41,325 bases of DNA from an uncultured Actinomycetes bacterium (GCA_903868545.1 CAIPVR010000109.1:1-41325), one strand, 5' to 3'. Positions 1 to 8,890 are shown, numbered from the stretch's first letter. Program-made: numbers and translations. Notes: generated by a model from the letters alone, not told the origin.

Positions 1-55
1 ACGCCGTCATCATCCACCCCGGCCCCTTCCGCCCGTCGTGCGAGGTGCCCGACCC

Positions 56-61
56 TAGAGT
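56..61 (+). promoter_or_regulatory. -10 hexamer (TAGAGT), leaderless promoter
   Basis: TAGAGT ends 7 nt before a GTG at 69 that is in frame with the kinase-like gene. The same TANNNT-N6-8-start spacing recurs at ten other genes here, so I read it as a -10 element giving a leaderless transcript. No clear -35 is visible. Bases 1-55 hold no supportable gene. Confidence 0.5.
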
Positions 62-68
62 CGGCGCG

Positions 69-1574
69 GTGGCCCGGCCGACCGATCCCGACACCGATCC
101 CGTTCCCGGGGCAGGGGCGGGGGCGATGGCCGAGACGCACACCTCGTGGGTGTTCTTCACCGGCACCCGCGCCCTCAAGGTGCTGAAGCCGCTCCGCACG
201 CCCTTCCTCGACAACTCCACCCCGGAACGCCGGCGCGCCGCCTGCGAGGCGGAGATCGCCCTCAACCGGCGCATCGCCCCCGACGTCTACCTCGGGGTGT
301 CCCCCGTGCTCGAGCACGGCGAGCCGGCCGACTGGATGGTGGTGATGCGGCGCCTGCCGGCGGACCGCCGGCTCAGCACGCTCGCCGGCACCCCGGAGTT
401 CACCGACCGGGTGCGCGAGGTGGCTCGCGCCGTGGCCGTCTTCCATTCGGGGCTCGAGCCGCTGCGCGACGAGCCCGGCGCCACCGCGGAGGGGCTCCTC
501 GCCTGGTGGGAACGGGAGGTGGCCGAGACCCGGGACGGCCCCTCCGGGTCCTACCTCCGCCCGGACCAGCTCGAGGAGGTCGGCGAACGGGCCCGGGACC
601 ACCTCGCCGGACGGACCGGGCTCCTCGCGGCTCGGGCTGCGGCCGGACTCGTGGTGGACGGACACGGCGACCTGCTCGCCGATGACGTGTTCTGCCTCCC
701 CGACGGGCCGCGGATCCTCGACTGCCTGGCGTTCCGCAGGGACCTCCGCGTGGGAGACGTGCTCGCGGACCTCGCCTTCCTCGTCATGGACCTCGAACGC
801 CTCCCCGGCGGGACCGCGGCGGGACGGGCGCTGGTCGACGCCTACGACGAGTTCACCGGCCACCACCACCCGGCGTCGCTCCTGCACCTGTTCGTGGCCC
901 AACGCGCCCTCGTGCGGGCCAAGGTCCGAGGACTGCGGGCCGCCCAGGCCGGGGCGGAGGCCGACGCCGCCCCCGAGGCTGCCGCATTCCTCGAGCAGGC
1001 CCTTCGCCACGCCCGGGGCGCCACCGTGCGGCTCGTGCTCGTCGGCGGTGCACCGGGCACCGGGAAGTCCACCGTGGCCCGGGCGGTGGGCGAGGCGCTC
1101 GGCGCCGCCGTGCTCGGCACCGACGAACTCCGTGACGCCGTCGTGGAACCCGGACGGTCCGACCGCTACGCGCCCCGGACGGTGGCGGCCGTGTACCGGG
1201 AACTGCTGCGGGAGGCCGGTGAACTGCTCGCCGCCGGCACGTCCGTCGTGCTCGACGCCACCTGGACCGATGACTCGCTCCGGGCGACGGCCCGGCAGCT
1301 CGCCCGGCACCACCACACCACGATGGAGGAGCTCCGCTGCGTGCTCGACCCCGACGAGGCGGCTCGGCGGGTGGCCACCCGCCGAGCCTCGGAGCGGCCC
1401 GGGCCGTCCGAGGCCACGCCCGACGTGGCCCGACGCCTCGCCGCCCGTGCGGCGGCCTGGCCGGAGGCAGTGGTCATCGACACCGCCCCGCCGGCCGCCG
1501 ACGTGGCCGCGACCGCACTCGCCGCACTGGTCGACGTGCCCCGGGCCTACTCCCCCGGCACCGCAGCGCCCTGA
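69..1574 (+). CDS. APH-like / P-loop kinase two-domain protein (AAA family ATPase)
   Basis: A cytoplasmic two-domain protein of 501 aa from the GTG at 69. The N-terminal half is aminoglycoside-phosphotransferase-like: WVFFTG and LKVLKP near the start, a catalytic-loop HGDL at about 199-202, and ILDCLAF soon after. The C-terminal half is a zeta-toxin/gluconate-kinase-like P-loop domain with GAPGTGKST at about 327-335. The family is widespread, about 500 aa long, annotated as bifunctional APH/ATP-binding protein, and its substrate is not established. I chose GTG 69 because TAGAGT lies 7 nt upstream. ATG 45 (509 aa) and ATG 126 are alternatives, and homology proper begins near 126. Its 3' end overlaps the convergent small gene by 28 bp. 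There is no evidence that it confers drug resistance. Confidence 0.85.
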   Translation: MARPTDPDTDPVPGAGAGAMAETHTSWVFFTGTRALKVLKPLRTPFLDNSTPERRRAACEAEIALNRRIAPDVYLGVSPVLEHGEPADWMVVMRRLPADRRLSTLAGTPEFTDRVREVARAVAVFHSGLEPLRDEPGATAEGLLAWWEREVAETRDGPSGSYLRPDQLEEVGERARDHLAGRTGLLAARAAAGLVVDGHGDLLADDVFCLPDGPRILDCLAFRRDLRVGDVLADLAFLVMDLERLPGGTAAGRALVDAYDEFTGHHHPASLLHLFVAQRALVRAKVRGLRAAQAGAEADAAPEAAAFLEQALRHARGATVRLVLVGGAPGTGKSTVARAVGEALGAAVLGTDELRDAVVEPGRSDRYAPRTVAAVYRELLREAGELLAAGTSVVLDATWTDDSLRATARQLARHHHTTMEELRCVLDPDEAARRVATRRASERPGPSEATPDVARRLAARAAAWPEAVVIDTAPPAADVAATALAALVDVPRAYSPGTAAP

Positions 1575-1954
1575 GCCCCGCGGTTCGGGACCCCGGCCTC
1601 GGCCATGGCCCGACCCAGCGCACCGCCGAACCGCTGCACGTCACCGCCGCAGGCATCGAGCTCGGCGGCGTCGAGCAGCACCACCAGGTCATCGCCGACA
1701 CGGCCGACGACCACCGGCTCGATCCCACGGGTGAACGCCGCCACCTCGGGCGTCTGCTCGTTGCGGTGCCAGACCTCGAACGGCACCCCGAGCGTGCACG
1801 TGAACCGGTCCCAGTCGGGCTTGCGTCGCAGCGTCCCGTGGGTGATGTCGCACAGCGCGCAGTGCCGCCCCCGCAGCTTCCCGGCCACGTAGGCCAGCTC
1901 GCCCCGCAGTCCCGCGTCGGCGTCGTACACGAGGTACAGGTGGGTCACGGTCAC
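1547..1954 (-). CDS. small conserved CxxC protein, function unknown
   Basis: 135 aa, starting at GTG 1954 (a second in-frame GTG is at 1948). The protein begins with a beta-rich segment (THLYLVYDADAG) and carries HCALCDITHG near residue 33. The Cys-x2-Cys flanked by His suggests metal binding or redox activity. I do not recognise a named family, though it resembles short actinobacterial hypotheticals with the same CALCDITHG core. It is convergent with the kinase-like gene and its last 28 bp overlap that gene's end. Codon use is like its neighbours. Confidence 0.65.
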   Translation of the reverse strand: MTVTHLYLVYDADAGLRGELAYVAGKLRGRHCALCDITHGTLRRKPDWDRFTCTLGVPFEVWHRNEQTPEVAAFTRGIEPVVVGRVGDDLVVLLDAAELDACGGDVQRFGGALGRAMAEAGVPNRGAQGAAVPGE

Positions 1955-2047
1955 GCCTGTCCCAACCGGCGGCGCACCCTGACACTTCCCCGCGGCGTGC
2001 TAGACGTTCCGGCGGGACCGATGCCGAGCGCACCGCAGGGGGGCGAG

Positions 2048-3421
2048 ATGACCGATGTGATCGACGCGCTGGGGAACGTGGTGGCGGCCGACCGCCTGCA
2101 CACCGGCGCCGCCGTCAACGAGGACGACACCCACGACGAGTGCCTGACCGTACCGGGCGTGGTCCCGCTCGCCGTCGTGCAGCCCGAGACGACCGACGAG
2201 GTGTCCGCCATCCTCCGCCTCGCCGCCGAGCACCGTGTCCCGGTGACCGCCCGCGGTGCGGGCACCGGGCTGTCGGGGGCCGCGGTCCCCCGCGCCGACG
2301 GCGTCGTCGTGAGCTTCGAGCGCATGAACCGGATCCTCGAGATCGACACCGAGAACCACCTCGCCGTGGTGCAGCCGGGCGTGCGGCTGAACGAGCTCGA
2401 CGAGGCGACCCGCGCGCACGACCTCGTCTACCCCGTGTACCCGGGCGAGTACTCGGCCAGCCTGGGCGGCAACGTGGCCACCAACGCCGGCGGCATGCGG
2501 GCGGTGAAGTACGGCGTGACGCGTCACCACGTGCTCGGCCTCGAGGCGGTGCTCGCCGGCGGTGAGGTGATCCGCACCGGCGGCCGGTTCGTGAAGGCGA
2601 GCACCGGCTACGACCTCACCCAGCTGATCATCGGGAGCGAGGGGACCCTGGCCCTCGTCACCGAGGCGGTGCTGAAGCTCTACCCACGGGTGGCCCACCA
2701 GGCCACGGTGCTGGCCCCGTTCTCCACCCTCGACGAGGTCACCGCCGCGGTGCCCCGCATCGTGGACTCGGGGATCGGCCCGCTCATCCTCGAGTACATC
2801 GACCTGCTCACCATGTCGGCCACGCGGAGCTTCACCGGGCTCGAACTGGGCATCCCCCAGGAGATCCAGGACACCGCGCTCGCCTACCTGGTGGTGATGC
2901 TCGAGAACACCCACGAGGACCGCCTCGCCGAGGACACCGAGGCACTGGGCACCCAACTGGCCGAGCTCGGCGCCCTCGACGTGTACGTGCTGCCCCCCGC
3001 TGCGGCCGGCCAGCTCATCGACGCCCGGGAGAAGGCCTTCTGGATGGCCAAGGCCAACAACGCGGACGACGTGATCGACATCGTCGTGCCGCGGGCCCAG
3101 ATCCCCACCTTCATGAACCGGGTGTCGTTGCTCGCCGGCGAGTACGAGGCGTGGATCGCCGGGTGCGGCCACGCCGGCGACGGGAACGTGCACCTCGGCG
3201 TCTTCTGCGGCGACGACGACAAGCGGTCGCGACTGCTGCACGAACTGTTCGAGGCCGGGATGGCCCTCGGCGGCGCGATCTCGGCCGAGCACGGGATCGG
3301 CGAGGCGAAGAAGCAGTACTTCATGGAGCTCGAGGACCCCACGAAGATCGCGCTGATGCGGCGCATCAAGACCGCCTTCGACCCCGACGGCATCCTCAAC
3401 CCCGGCACCATCTTCGACTGA
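2048..3421 (+). CDS. FAD-binding oxidase, GlcD / D-lactate dehydrogenase type
   Basis: 457 aa FAD-linked 2-hydroxyacid oxidase or dehydrogenase. The N-terminal PCMH-type FAD-binding domain (about residues 35-215) has ARGAGTGLSGA, the GGNVATNAGG pyrophosphate loop and GSEGTLALVTEAVLKLYP. The C-terminal FAD-oxidase domain has GCGHAGDGNVHL and AEHGIGEAKK, which are typical of GlcD and D-lactate dehydrogenases. The start at 2048 follows a G-rich ribosome-binding stretch (GGGGGGCGAG). ATG 2021 is an in-frame alternative, and TAGACG at 2001 is a possible but imperfect -10. The next gene begins 32 bp downstream on the same strand, so the two are probably co-transcribed. No GlcE or GlcF partner is present, so the substrate (glycolate, D-lactate or a longer 2-hydroxyacid) is open. 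Confidence 0.9.
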   Translation: MTDVIDALGNVVAADRLHTGAAVNEDDTHDECLTVPGVVPLAVVQPETTDEVSAILRLAAEHRVPVTARGAGTGLSGAAVPRADGVVVSFERMNRILEIDTENHLAVVQPGVRLNELDEATRAHDLVYPVYPGEYSASLGGNVATNAGGMRAVKYGVTRHHVLGLEAVLAGGEVIRTGGRFVKASTGYDLTQLIIGSEGTLALVTEAVLKLYPRVAHQATVLAPFSTLDEVTAAVPRIVDSGIGPLILEYIDLLTMSATRSFTGLELGIPQEIQDTALAYLVVMLENTHEDRLAEDTEALGTQLAELGALDVYVLPPAAAGQLIDAREKAFWMAKANNADDVIDIVVPRAQIPTFMNRVSLLAGEYEAWIAGCGHAGDGNVHLGVFCGDDDKRSRLLHELFEAGMALGGAISAEHGIGEAKKQYFMELEDPTKIALMRRIKTAFDPDGILNPGTIFD

Positions 3422-3453
3422 CCCCGAACGACCCGATCGACAGGAACCACCAC

Positions 3454-5001
3454 ATGAACGGCGCACAGGCCCTCATCCGCACGCTCGTCGACTCCGAGGT
3501 CGACGTGTGCTTCATGAACCCCGGCACGTCGGAGATGCACTTCGTGCACGAGTTGGACCAGGTGCCCGGAATGCGCTCCGTGCTCGCACTGTTCGAGGGC
3601 GTGGCCACCGGGGCGGCCGACGGGTACGCCCGCATGGCCGGCCGGCCGGCGGCTGTGCTCCTGCACCTCGGGCCCGGCCTGGGTAACGGGCTCGCGAACC
3701 TGCACAACGCACGGCGGGCGAAGACCCCGGTCGTCAACATCGTGGGCGACCACGCGACCTACCACGCCAAGTACGACGCCCCACTGCAGTCCGACATCGC
3801 GTCGATCGCCGCCGGCGTCTCGGGCTGGATCCGCACGGCCACCGACCCCGAGCACGTCGCCCGCGACGCCGCCGACACGGTGGCGGCCAGCTACGGGCCG
3901 CCCGGGCAGGTCGCCACGTTGATCCTCCCGGCCGACGTGTGCTGGCTCCCCGCACCCGGCCCCGTCGGCCCCACGCCTCGCACCGCCCCTGCGGTGGTCC
4001 CGGCGGAGCGCATCGAGGACGTGGCCGCCGCGGTGCGCTCGGGTCGGACCGCGATCCTCGTGGGCGGGACCGCCATGACCGAGGGCGCCCTGCGCGACGT
4101 GGCCCGCATCGGGGCCGCCACCGGCGCAAGGGCCCTCGCCGAGACGTTCCCCGCACGGGCCGAGCGGGGCGCCGGACTGCCCGTGGTGGAACGGCTCGCC
4201 TACCTCGCCGAGTTCGCCCAGGCCCAGCTCGACGGCGTGGAACACCTCGTCCTGGTGGACGCGGCGCACCCGGTGAGCTTCTTCGCCTACCCCGACAAGG
4301 CGTCCGACCTCGTGCCGGAGGGGTGCTCGGTCCACGTGCTGGCCGCACCCGACGAGGACGCACCACGCGCCCTCGCCGACCTGGTCGCCGCGCTCGACGC
4401 CGGTGACGCCGAGGTGCCCACCGCCCCGGCCGGGCGCCCCGACCGGCCCACCGGCGCGCTCAACGCGGAGACCCTCGCGCTGGCCATCGGCGCGTTGCTC
4501 CCCGAGGGCGCCGTCGTGGCCGACGAGGGCAACACCGGCGGGCTGTTCGTGTCGGGCTTCACCGCGGGAGCGCCCCGGCACGACTGGCTGTGCCTCACCG
4601 GCGGCTCCATCGGCTACGGCCTTCCGGTCGCCACCGGCGCGGCAGTGGCCGTCCCCGACCGCAAGGTGCTGTGCCTCGAGGCCGACGGCTCGGGCATGTA
4701 CACCCTCCAGGCACTGTGGACGCAGGCCAGGCTCGGCCTCGACGTCACCACCGTCGTGCTGAACAACGGCTCGTACGCCGTGCTCAACATGGAACTCGAC
4801 CGGGTGGGCGCGGGCGCAGCGGGAGAGAAGGCCCGCGAGATGCTCGACATCCCCGGGCTCGACTACGTGTCGCTCGCCCGCGGCATGGGGGTGCCCGCCA
4901 CCCGCGCCACCACCGCCGAGGAGTTCACCACCCAGCTCGAGCAGGCCCTCGCCACCGACGGCCCCGCGCTGGTGGAGGCCATGATCCCCGCCACCCTGTG
5001 A
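3454..5001 (+). CDS. thiamine diphosphate enzyme, acetolactate synthase large-subunit-like (IlvX type)
   Basis: 515 aa ThDP-dependent enzyme, the length I recall for mycobacterial IlvX. The catalytic Glu is E48 in LFEGVATGAADGYARMAG. The cofactor-binding C-terminal domain has ADG at about 410-412 and NNGSY at 437-441, the GDG-X26-NN motif with Gly replaced by Ala. Annotated homologues are called acetolactate synthase large subunit, but such IlvX-like proteins are usually not the main biosynthetic enzyme, and no regulatory small subunit or other ilv gene is here. The start at ATG 3454 gives MNGAQALIRTLVD, typical of the subgroup. It sits 32 bp behind the GlcD-like oxidase, so decarboxylation or lyase chemistry on a 2-oxoacid made by that oxidase is a reasonable inference. 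Confidence 0.85.
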   Translation: MNGAQALIRTLVDSEVDVCFMNPGTSEMHFVHELDQVPGMRSVLALFEGVATGAADGYARMAGRPAAVLLHLGPGLGNGLANLHNARRAKTPVVNIVGDHATYHAKYDAPLQSDIASIAAGVSGWIRTATDPEHVARDAADTVAASYGPPGQVATLILPADVCWLPAPGPVGPTPRTAPAVVPAERIEDVAAAVRSGRTAILVGGTAMTEGALRDVARIGAATGARALAETFPARAERGAGLPVVERLAYLAEFAQAQLDGVEHLVLVDAAHPVSFFAYPDKASDLVPEGCSVHVLAAPDEDAPRALADLVAALDAGDAEVPTAPAGRPDRPTGALNAETLALAIGALLPEGAVVADEGNTGGLFVSGFTAGAPRHDWLCLTGGSIGYGLPVATGAAVAVPDRKVLCLEADGSGMYTLQALWTQARLGLDVTTVVLNNGSYAVLNMELDRVGAGAAGEKAREMLDIPGLDYVSLARGMGVPATRATTAEEFTTQLEQALATDGPALVEAMIPATL

Positions 5002-5016
5002 GCCCCCCGTCCCCCG

Positions 5017-5064
5017 CTCTGTGTCGCGTGGGCGCACCCATCGGTACGCCCACGCGACACGAAG
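5017..5064. repeat. dispersed palindromic repeat, copy 1
   Basis: Perfect 14-bp inverted repeat: GTGTCGCGTGGGCG at 5021-5034 and its complement at 5047-5060. An inner ACC/GGT pairing (5036-5038 with 5043-5045) follows a single mismatch and leaves a CATC loop. The whole block aligns with the copy at 7152-7210 at a constant offset of 2141 bp with few differences. It fills the gap between the ThDP gene and the helicase gene. A folded transcript could act as a terminator or stabiliser, but there is no T-run. Confidence 0.75.
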
Positions 5065-5077
5065 TGCGGCAGCATCG

Positions 5078-7141
5078 ATGAGCGGCCCGTCGCTGGACCC
5101 GCTCGAACTCCTCGACCGCGTGGTCGCGGCGATCCCCGACGGCGAGGATCGTCCGCAGCAGCGACAGATGGTCGCCGAGGTGGAACGTGCCCTCGCCGAG
5201 GGCTCGCACCTCGCCGTGCAGGGCCCCACGGGGGTGGGCAAGTCGGTGGCCTATCTGCTCCCGGCGGTGGCCAGGGCCGGTGCCGGCGTCCGCACGGTCG
5301 TCGTCACCTCGTCCCGGGCGCTGCAGGACCAGTTGGCCCGCACCGACCTGCCGTTCCTCGCCGCCACGCTCGAGGTGCCGTTCAGCTTCGCCGTCCTCAA
5401 GGGCCGGGCGAACTACGTGTGCCAGGCCGCGGTCGCCGAGACCGAGGTCCGGCTCGGCCGGGGCCCCGAGGCCCAGCTCGAGCTCGACGGACTGGCGGAC
5501 GAGCCGGCCATCACCGGCGCCGCCGAGCGGGAGCTCACCCGGCTGGTGGACTGGGCGCGGAGCACCACCAGCGGGGAGCTCGCCGACCTGGAGGAGCCAC
5601 CGTCGGAGGCGGGCTGGGCCGCGGTGTCCGTCGGTCCGGGCGAGTGCGTCGGGGCGAGCCGCTGCGGCCACGCGGAGGACTGCTTCTCGGAGCAGGCCCG
5701 TGCCCGGTGCGAGACCGCCGACATCGTGGTGGTGAACGCCCACCTCTACGCCGCCCACGTGCAGAGCGGGCGGGCGGTGCTGCCGCACCACGACGTGCTC
5801 GTCATCGACGAGGCCCACGAGTTCGAGGACGCCATGGTCGGTGCGCTCGGCACGCAGCTGTCGGCCGGACGGCTCGTCAACCTGGCGAGGGTCCACGACC
5901 GGGTCGTGGCCGAGGCGCCCGAGGTGGGGGTGAACCTCCAGTCCGCAGCAGACGCCCTCGCGGACGCGCTCGACGGGGCGCTGGCCGATGCGCTCGACGA
6001 CCACCGCTCGGGCCGCCTGCACGGCGACCTGCCCGACGGGCTGGCCACGGCCCTGACGGTCGCCGGACTCGCCGCCGACCGGGCGCTCACGGGACTTCGG
6101 GAGGCAGCCCGCCAGGCCCGGGACTCCCGTTCGTCCACCGCCCGCCACCGGACCGAGCGGGCGGTCCGCACCGCCGAGGGCGTGGTCGACACCGTGGCGT
6201 CCCTCGCCGCGCCGCTCGGACCCGGGCAGGTGCGCTGGATCAGCGAGGGCCGCGCCGGGCGGCACACGCTCCAGCTGACCCGCATCGACATCGCCGACAC
6301 CCTCCGAACCACTGCGTGGGACGGGGAGGGGCCGGCCGGCGGCGCCGGACCGGCCGACGACGGGCCCGGACCGGCGGGGGGCGAGGCGGGCGGGGAGGCC
6401 GCCGCGGACGCGCCGACGGTGGTGCTGTGCTCCGCCACCCTGGACCCGGGCACAGCCGGCCGTCTCGGACTCGACGCCCGGTTCGTAGCGGTGGACTCAC
6501 CGTTCGACTTCCGCACCAACGGCCTGCTCTACGTGCCGCGGCTCCCCCGCCCGGCCAGCGACGAGTGGCCCGACGCGGTCGCCAAGGAACTGGCCCACGT
6601 GCTCGAGGTGTGCGGTGGGCGCACCCTCGCGCTGTTCACCTCCCACCGGATGCTGCGGCGGTCGGTGGAGGCGGTGCGTGACCTGCTCCCCGACCTCGAG
6701 ATCCTGGCCCAGGGCGACGCACCGAACCCGGTGCTGCAACGACGCTTCCTCGACGAGGAGCACACCAGCCTGTTCGCCACCGCCAGCTTCTGGACCGGCA
6801 TCTCGTCACCGGGCACCACCTGCTCGGCGGTGGTCATCGACAAGATCCCCTTCCCGGTGCCCACCGACCCGATCGTGGAGGCCCGCTGTGACGCCGTCGG
6901 CGACGACCGGGCGTTCGCCGAGGTCTCGGTCCCGGCCGCCGGCATGCAGCTCGCCCAGGGCGTGGGCCGCCTGATCCGCACCGCCACGGACCGGGGGGTG
7001 GTCGCGGTGCTCGACCCCCGCCTCGCGGAGGCCCGGTACCGGCGCCGGATCCTCGACCTCCTCCCCCGTCTCCGCCGCACGCGGGATCGTTCCGACCTCG
7101 ACGCCTTCGTCGAGGGCCTCGACCTCCCGCCGCCGCCCTGA
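5078..7141 (+). CDS. dinG: DinG/YoaA-type Fe-S ATP-dependent DNA helicase
   Basis: 687 aa superfamily 2 helicase of the XPD/DinG group, presumed to unwind DNA 5'-3' during repair. Walker A QGPTGVGKS lies at 48-56, the DEAH box at 244-247 (VIDEAHEFED) and motif VI QGVGRLIRT at about 627. Four cysteines expected to hold the 4Fe-4S cluster lie between motifs I and II: C115 (NYVC), C190, C196 and C202. NAHLY shortly before DEAH is also typical. No exonuclease domain is present, so it is the YoaA-like rather than the Firmicute DinG form. ATG 5078 is taken because the frame further upstream reads through the palindromic repeat. No clear ribosome site or -10 precedes it, so the start is less certain than the identity. 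Confidence 0.9.
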   Translation: MSGPSLDPLELLDRVVAAIPDGEDRPQQRQMVAEVERALAEGSHLAVQGPTGVGKSVAYLLPAVARAGAGVRTVVVTSSRALQDQLARTDLPFLAATLEVPFSFAVLKGRANYVCQAAVAETEVRLGRGPEAQLELDGLADEPAITGAAERELTRLVDWARSTTSGELADLEEPPSEAGWAAVSVGPGECVGASRCGHAEDCFSEQARARCETADIVVVNAHLYAAHVQSGRAVLPHHDVLVIDEAHEFEDAMVGALGTQLSAGRLVNLARVHDRVVAEAPEVGVNLQSAADALADALDGALADALDDHRSGRLHGDLPDGLATALTVAGLAADRALTGLREAARQARDSRSSTARHRTERAVRTAEGVVDTVASLAAPLGPGQVRWISEGRAGRHTLQLTRIDIADTLRTTAWDGEGPAGGAGPADDGPGPAGGEAGGEAAADAPTVVLCSATLDPGTAGRLGLDARFVAVDSPFDFRTNGLLYVPRLPRPASDEWPDAVAKELAHVLEVCGGRTLALFTSHRMLRRSVEAVRDLLPDLEILAQGDAPNPVLQRRFLDEEHTSLFATASFWTGISSPGTTCSAVVIDKIPFPVPTDPIVEARCDAVGDDRAFAEVSVPAAGMQLAQGVGRLIRTATDRGVVAVLDPRLAEARYRRRILDLLPRLRRTRDRSDLDAFVEGLDLPPPP

Positions 7142-7151
7142 CCAACCCCTT

Positions 7152-7210
7152 CCCCGGCTTTGCGTCGCGTACGCGCACTGATCGGTACGCCCGCGCGACA
7201 CAAAGCGGGG
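7152..7210. repeat. dispersed palindromic repeat, copy 2
   Basis: Second copy of the 5021-5060 element, extended outward: CCCC/GGGG (7152-7155 with 7207-7210) and GCTTTG/CAAAGC (7157-7162 with 7201-7206) enclose a partly mismatched inner stem. The central CGGTACGCCC-GCGCGACAC side is nearly identical to copy 1, while the left arm has diverged. It fills most of the gap between the convergent helicase and monooxygenase genes, where it could serve as a two-way terminator. Confidence 0.7.
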
Positions 7211-7218
7211 CCAGGGGG

Positions 7219-8841
7219 TCAGGCGGGCAGGAGGTCCCAGTCGCGGAGGTCGGGGTGGGCGAGGCGCCGCCGGTACACGGTGGTGTGGTCGGTCCAGTTG
7301 TTGGTGATCCTGCCGTCCGCTGTCTTGTACCAGGAGTGGCAGTCCTCGGCCCACACGGTGTCGGCCGCAGCGGACTGCACCTCGGCGTCGTCCCGCTCGG
7401 CCGCAGCCCGGGTGACGTCGACCGCCCGGAGGTCGCGGAGGACCTTCTCCTCGATCATCTGCACCGCATAGCCCACCTGCTGCTCGATCATGAACAGGAT
7501 CGAGTTGTGGCCCAGGTTCGTGTTGGGCCCGTACAGCATGAACAGGTTCGGGAAGCCGGGCACCGAGAGTCCGAGGTAGGCCCGGGCACCACCGGCCCAC
7601 TCGTCGTTCAGGTCGCGGCCACCCGCACCCGTGACCCGCAGCGGTGCCAGGAACTCGGTGGTGCGGAACCCGGTGCCGAAGATGAGCGCGTCCACCGGGT
7701 GCTCGACCCCGTCGGCGGTCACCACTGCATCGGCCGTGATGCGCTCCACCGCGTCGGTGACCACCTCGACGTTCGGCCGGAGCAGCGTGGGGTACCAGTC
7801 GTCGGCGATGAGGATCCGCTTGCAGCCCGGCGGATAGTCCGGGACGATCGCCGCCTCGGGCAGCCGTTCGGAGACCAGCGGCCGGATCTGCTTGCGGAAC
7901 TGCTGCTCCAGCCAGGCACCGAGCCGGCTGCGCCGCCGCATGAGGTTGAAGCGCATCTCCAGCCGCCAGTAGATCGAGTCGCGGTAGGCACGCTGGAGGC
8001 CGGGCACGCTGCGGAACGCCCAGCGCTCCCACGAGCGGAACGCCCGGTCGCGCTTGGGGGCCACGTAGTTGGAGCTGCGCTGGAACAGCGTGAGGTGCCG
8101 TGCCTCCCGGGCCACCTGTGGCACGAACTGGATGGCGCTGGCGCCGATACCGATGACGCCCACCCGCTCGCCCCTCAGGTCGTGGCCGTGGTCCCAGCGC
8201 GCCGAGTGGAACATCGCCCCGCGGAAGTCGTCGAGCCCGGGCAGGTCGGGCACGTACGGACGGTTCAGCTGGCCGAGCCCGCTGACCACCACGTCGGCCT
8301 CGACGGAGCGCACACCGCCCTCCTGGTCGCGCACGGTGAGGTTCCACGTGCCGGTGGCGCCGTCGTAGGTGGCCGCAGTCACCTCCTGACGGAGCTCCAG
8401 GTGCCCGGCGAGCCCGTAGCGGTCCACGAGCGACTCGAAGTAGCCGAGGATCTCCGGCTGGGTGGCGAACTTGCGGGTCCAGTCGGCCTTGGAGGCGAAC
8501 GAGAAGCTGTACAGGTGCGACGGCACGTCGCACGCCGCGCCCGGGTAGGTGTTGTCGCGCCAGGTCCCGCCCACGCCCCCGGACTTCTCGTACAGGGTGA
8601 AGGTCTCGATCCCGGCGAGGCGCAACTGGATCGCCATGCACAGACCGCCCGCCCCGGCCCCGAGGATGGCCACCCTCGGCGAGCGTGCACCCGACGCCAG
8701 GGCCGCCCGCAGCGCGGCCGCGCGCTCCTCGCGGCCGGCCGACACCGCGCCCGTGACCCCGCCCGACACCGCGTCGCGGTACTCGGGGTGGATCGCGCCC
8801 GCCGGCGCCCCACCGTCGTCCCTCACCTCGGTCGCCGACAT
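7219..8841 (-). CDS. flavin-containing monooxygenase, Baeyer-Villiger type
   Basis: 540 aa NAD(P)H- and FAD-dependent monooxygenase. The first dinucleotide motif is ILGAGAGGLCMAI (about residues 57-69). The Baeyer-Villiger fingerprint FRGAMFHSARWD fits FxGxxxHxxxW(P/D), and the NADPH motif is VIGIGASAIQ. Such enzymes insert oxygen next to ketones (cyclohexanone, steroid or terpenoid ketones) or oxidise heteroatoms. The substrate cannot be told from sequence. ATG 8841 is preceded by GGGGGACGGGAG. A candidate -10 (TAGGGT) lies at 8896-8891, giving a leader of about 40 nt. It is transcribed divergently from the SDR-DUF2867 gene and convergently with the helicase gene. Confidence 0.9.
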   Translation of the reverse strand: MSATEVRDDGGAPAGAIHPEYRDAVSGGVTGAVSAGREERAAALRAALASGARSPRVAILGAGAGGLCMAIQLRLAGIETFTLYEKSGGVGGTWRDNTYPGAACDVPSHLYSFSFASKADWTRKFATQPEILGYFESLVDRYGLAGHLELRQEVTAATYDGATGTWNLTVRDQEGGVRSVEADVVVSGLGQLNRPYVPDLPGLDDFRGAMFHSARWDHGHDLRGERVGVIGIGASAIQFVPQVAREARHLTLFQRSSNYVAPKRDRAFRSWERWAFRSVPGLQRAYRDSIYWRLEMRFNLMRRRSRLGAWLEQQFRKQIRPLVSERLPEAAIVPDYPPGCKRILIADDWYPTLLRPNVEVVTDAVERITADAVVTADGVEHPVDALIFGTGFRTTEFLAPLRVTGAGGRDLNDEWAGGARAYLGLSVPGFPNLFMLYGPNTNLGHNSILFMIEQQVGYAVQMIEEKVLRDLRAVDVTRAAAERDDAEVQSAAADTVWAEDCHSWYKTADGRITNNWTDHTTVYRRRLAHPDLRDWDLLPA

Positions 8842-8890
8842 CGTGCTCCCGTCCCCCTGACCGACACGGATCCACCCAGGACCACGAGCG

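Noticed and set aside
69-1574. Aminoglycoside resistance gene
   Set aside because: The APH-like fold is common among kinases of other substrates, and the fusion with a P-loop kinase domain is a housekeeping-type architecture.
5017-5064. Ordinary intrinsic terminator
   Set aside because: The stem is strong but has no T-run, and a sequence-similar second copy exists at 7152-7210. Repeat-element origin explains more, though a termination role is still possible.
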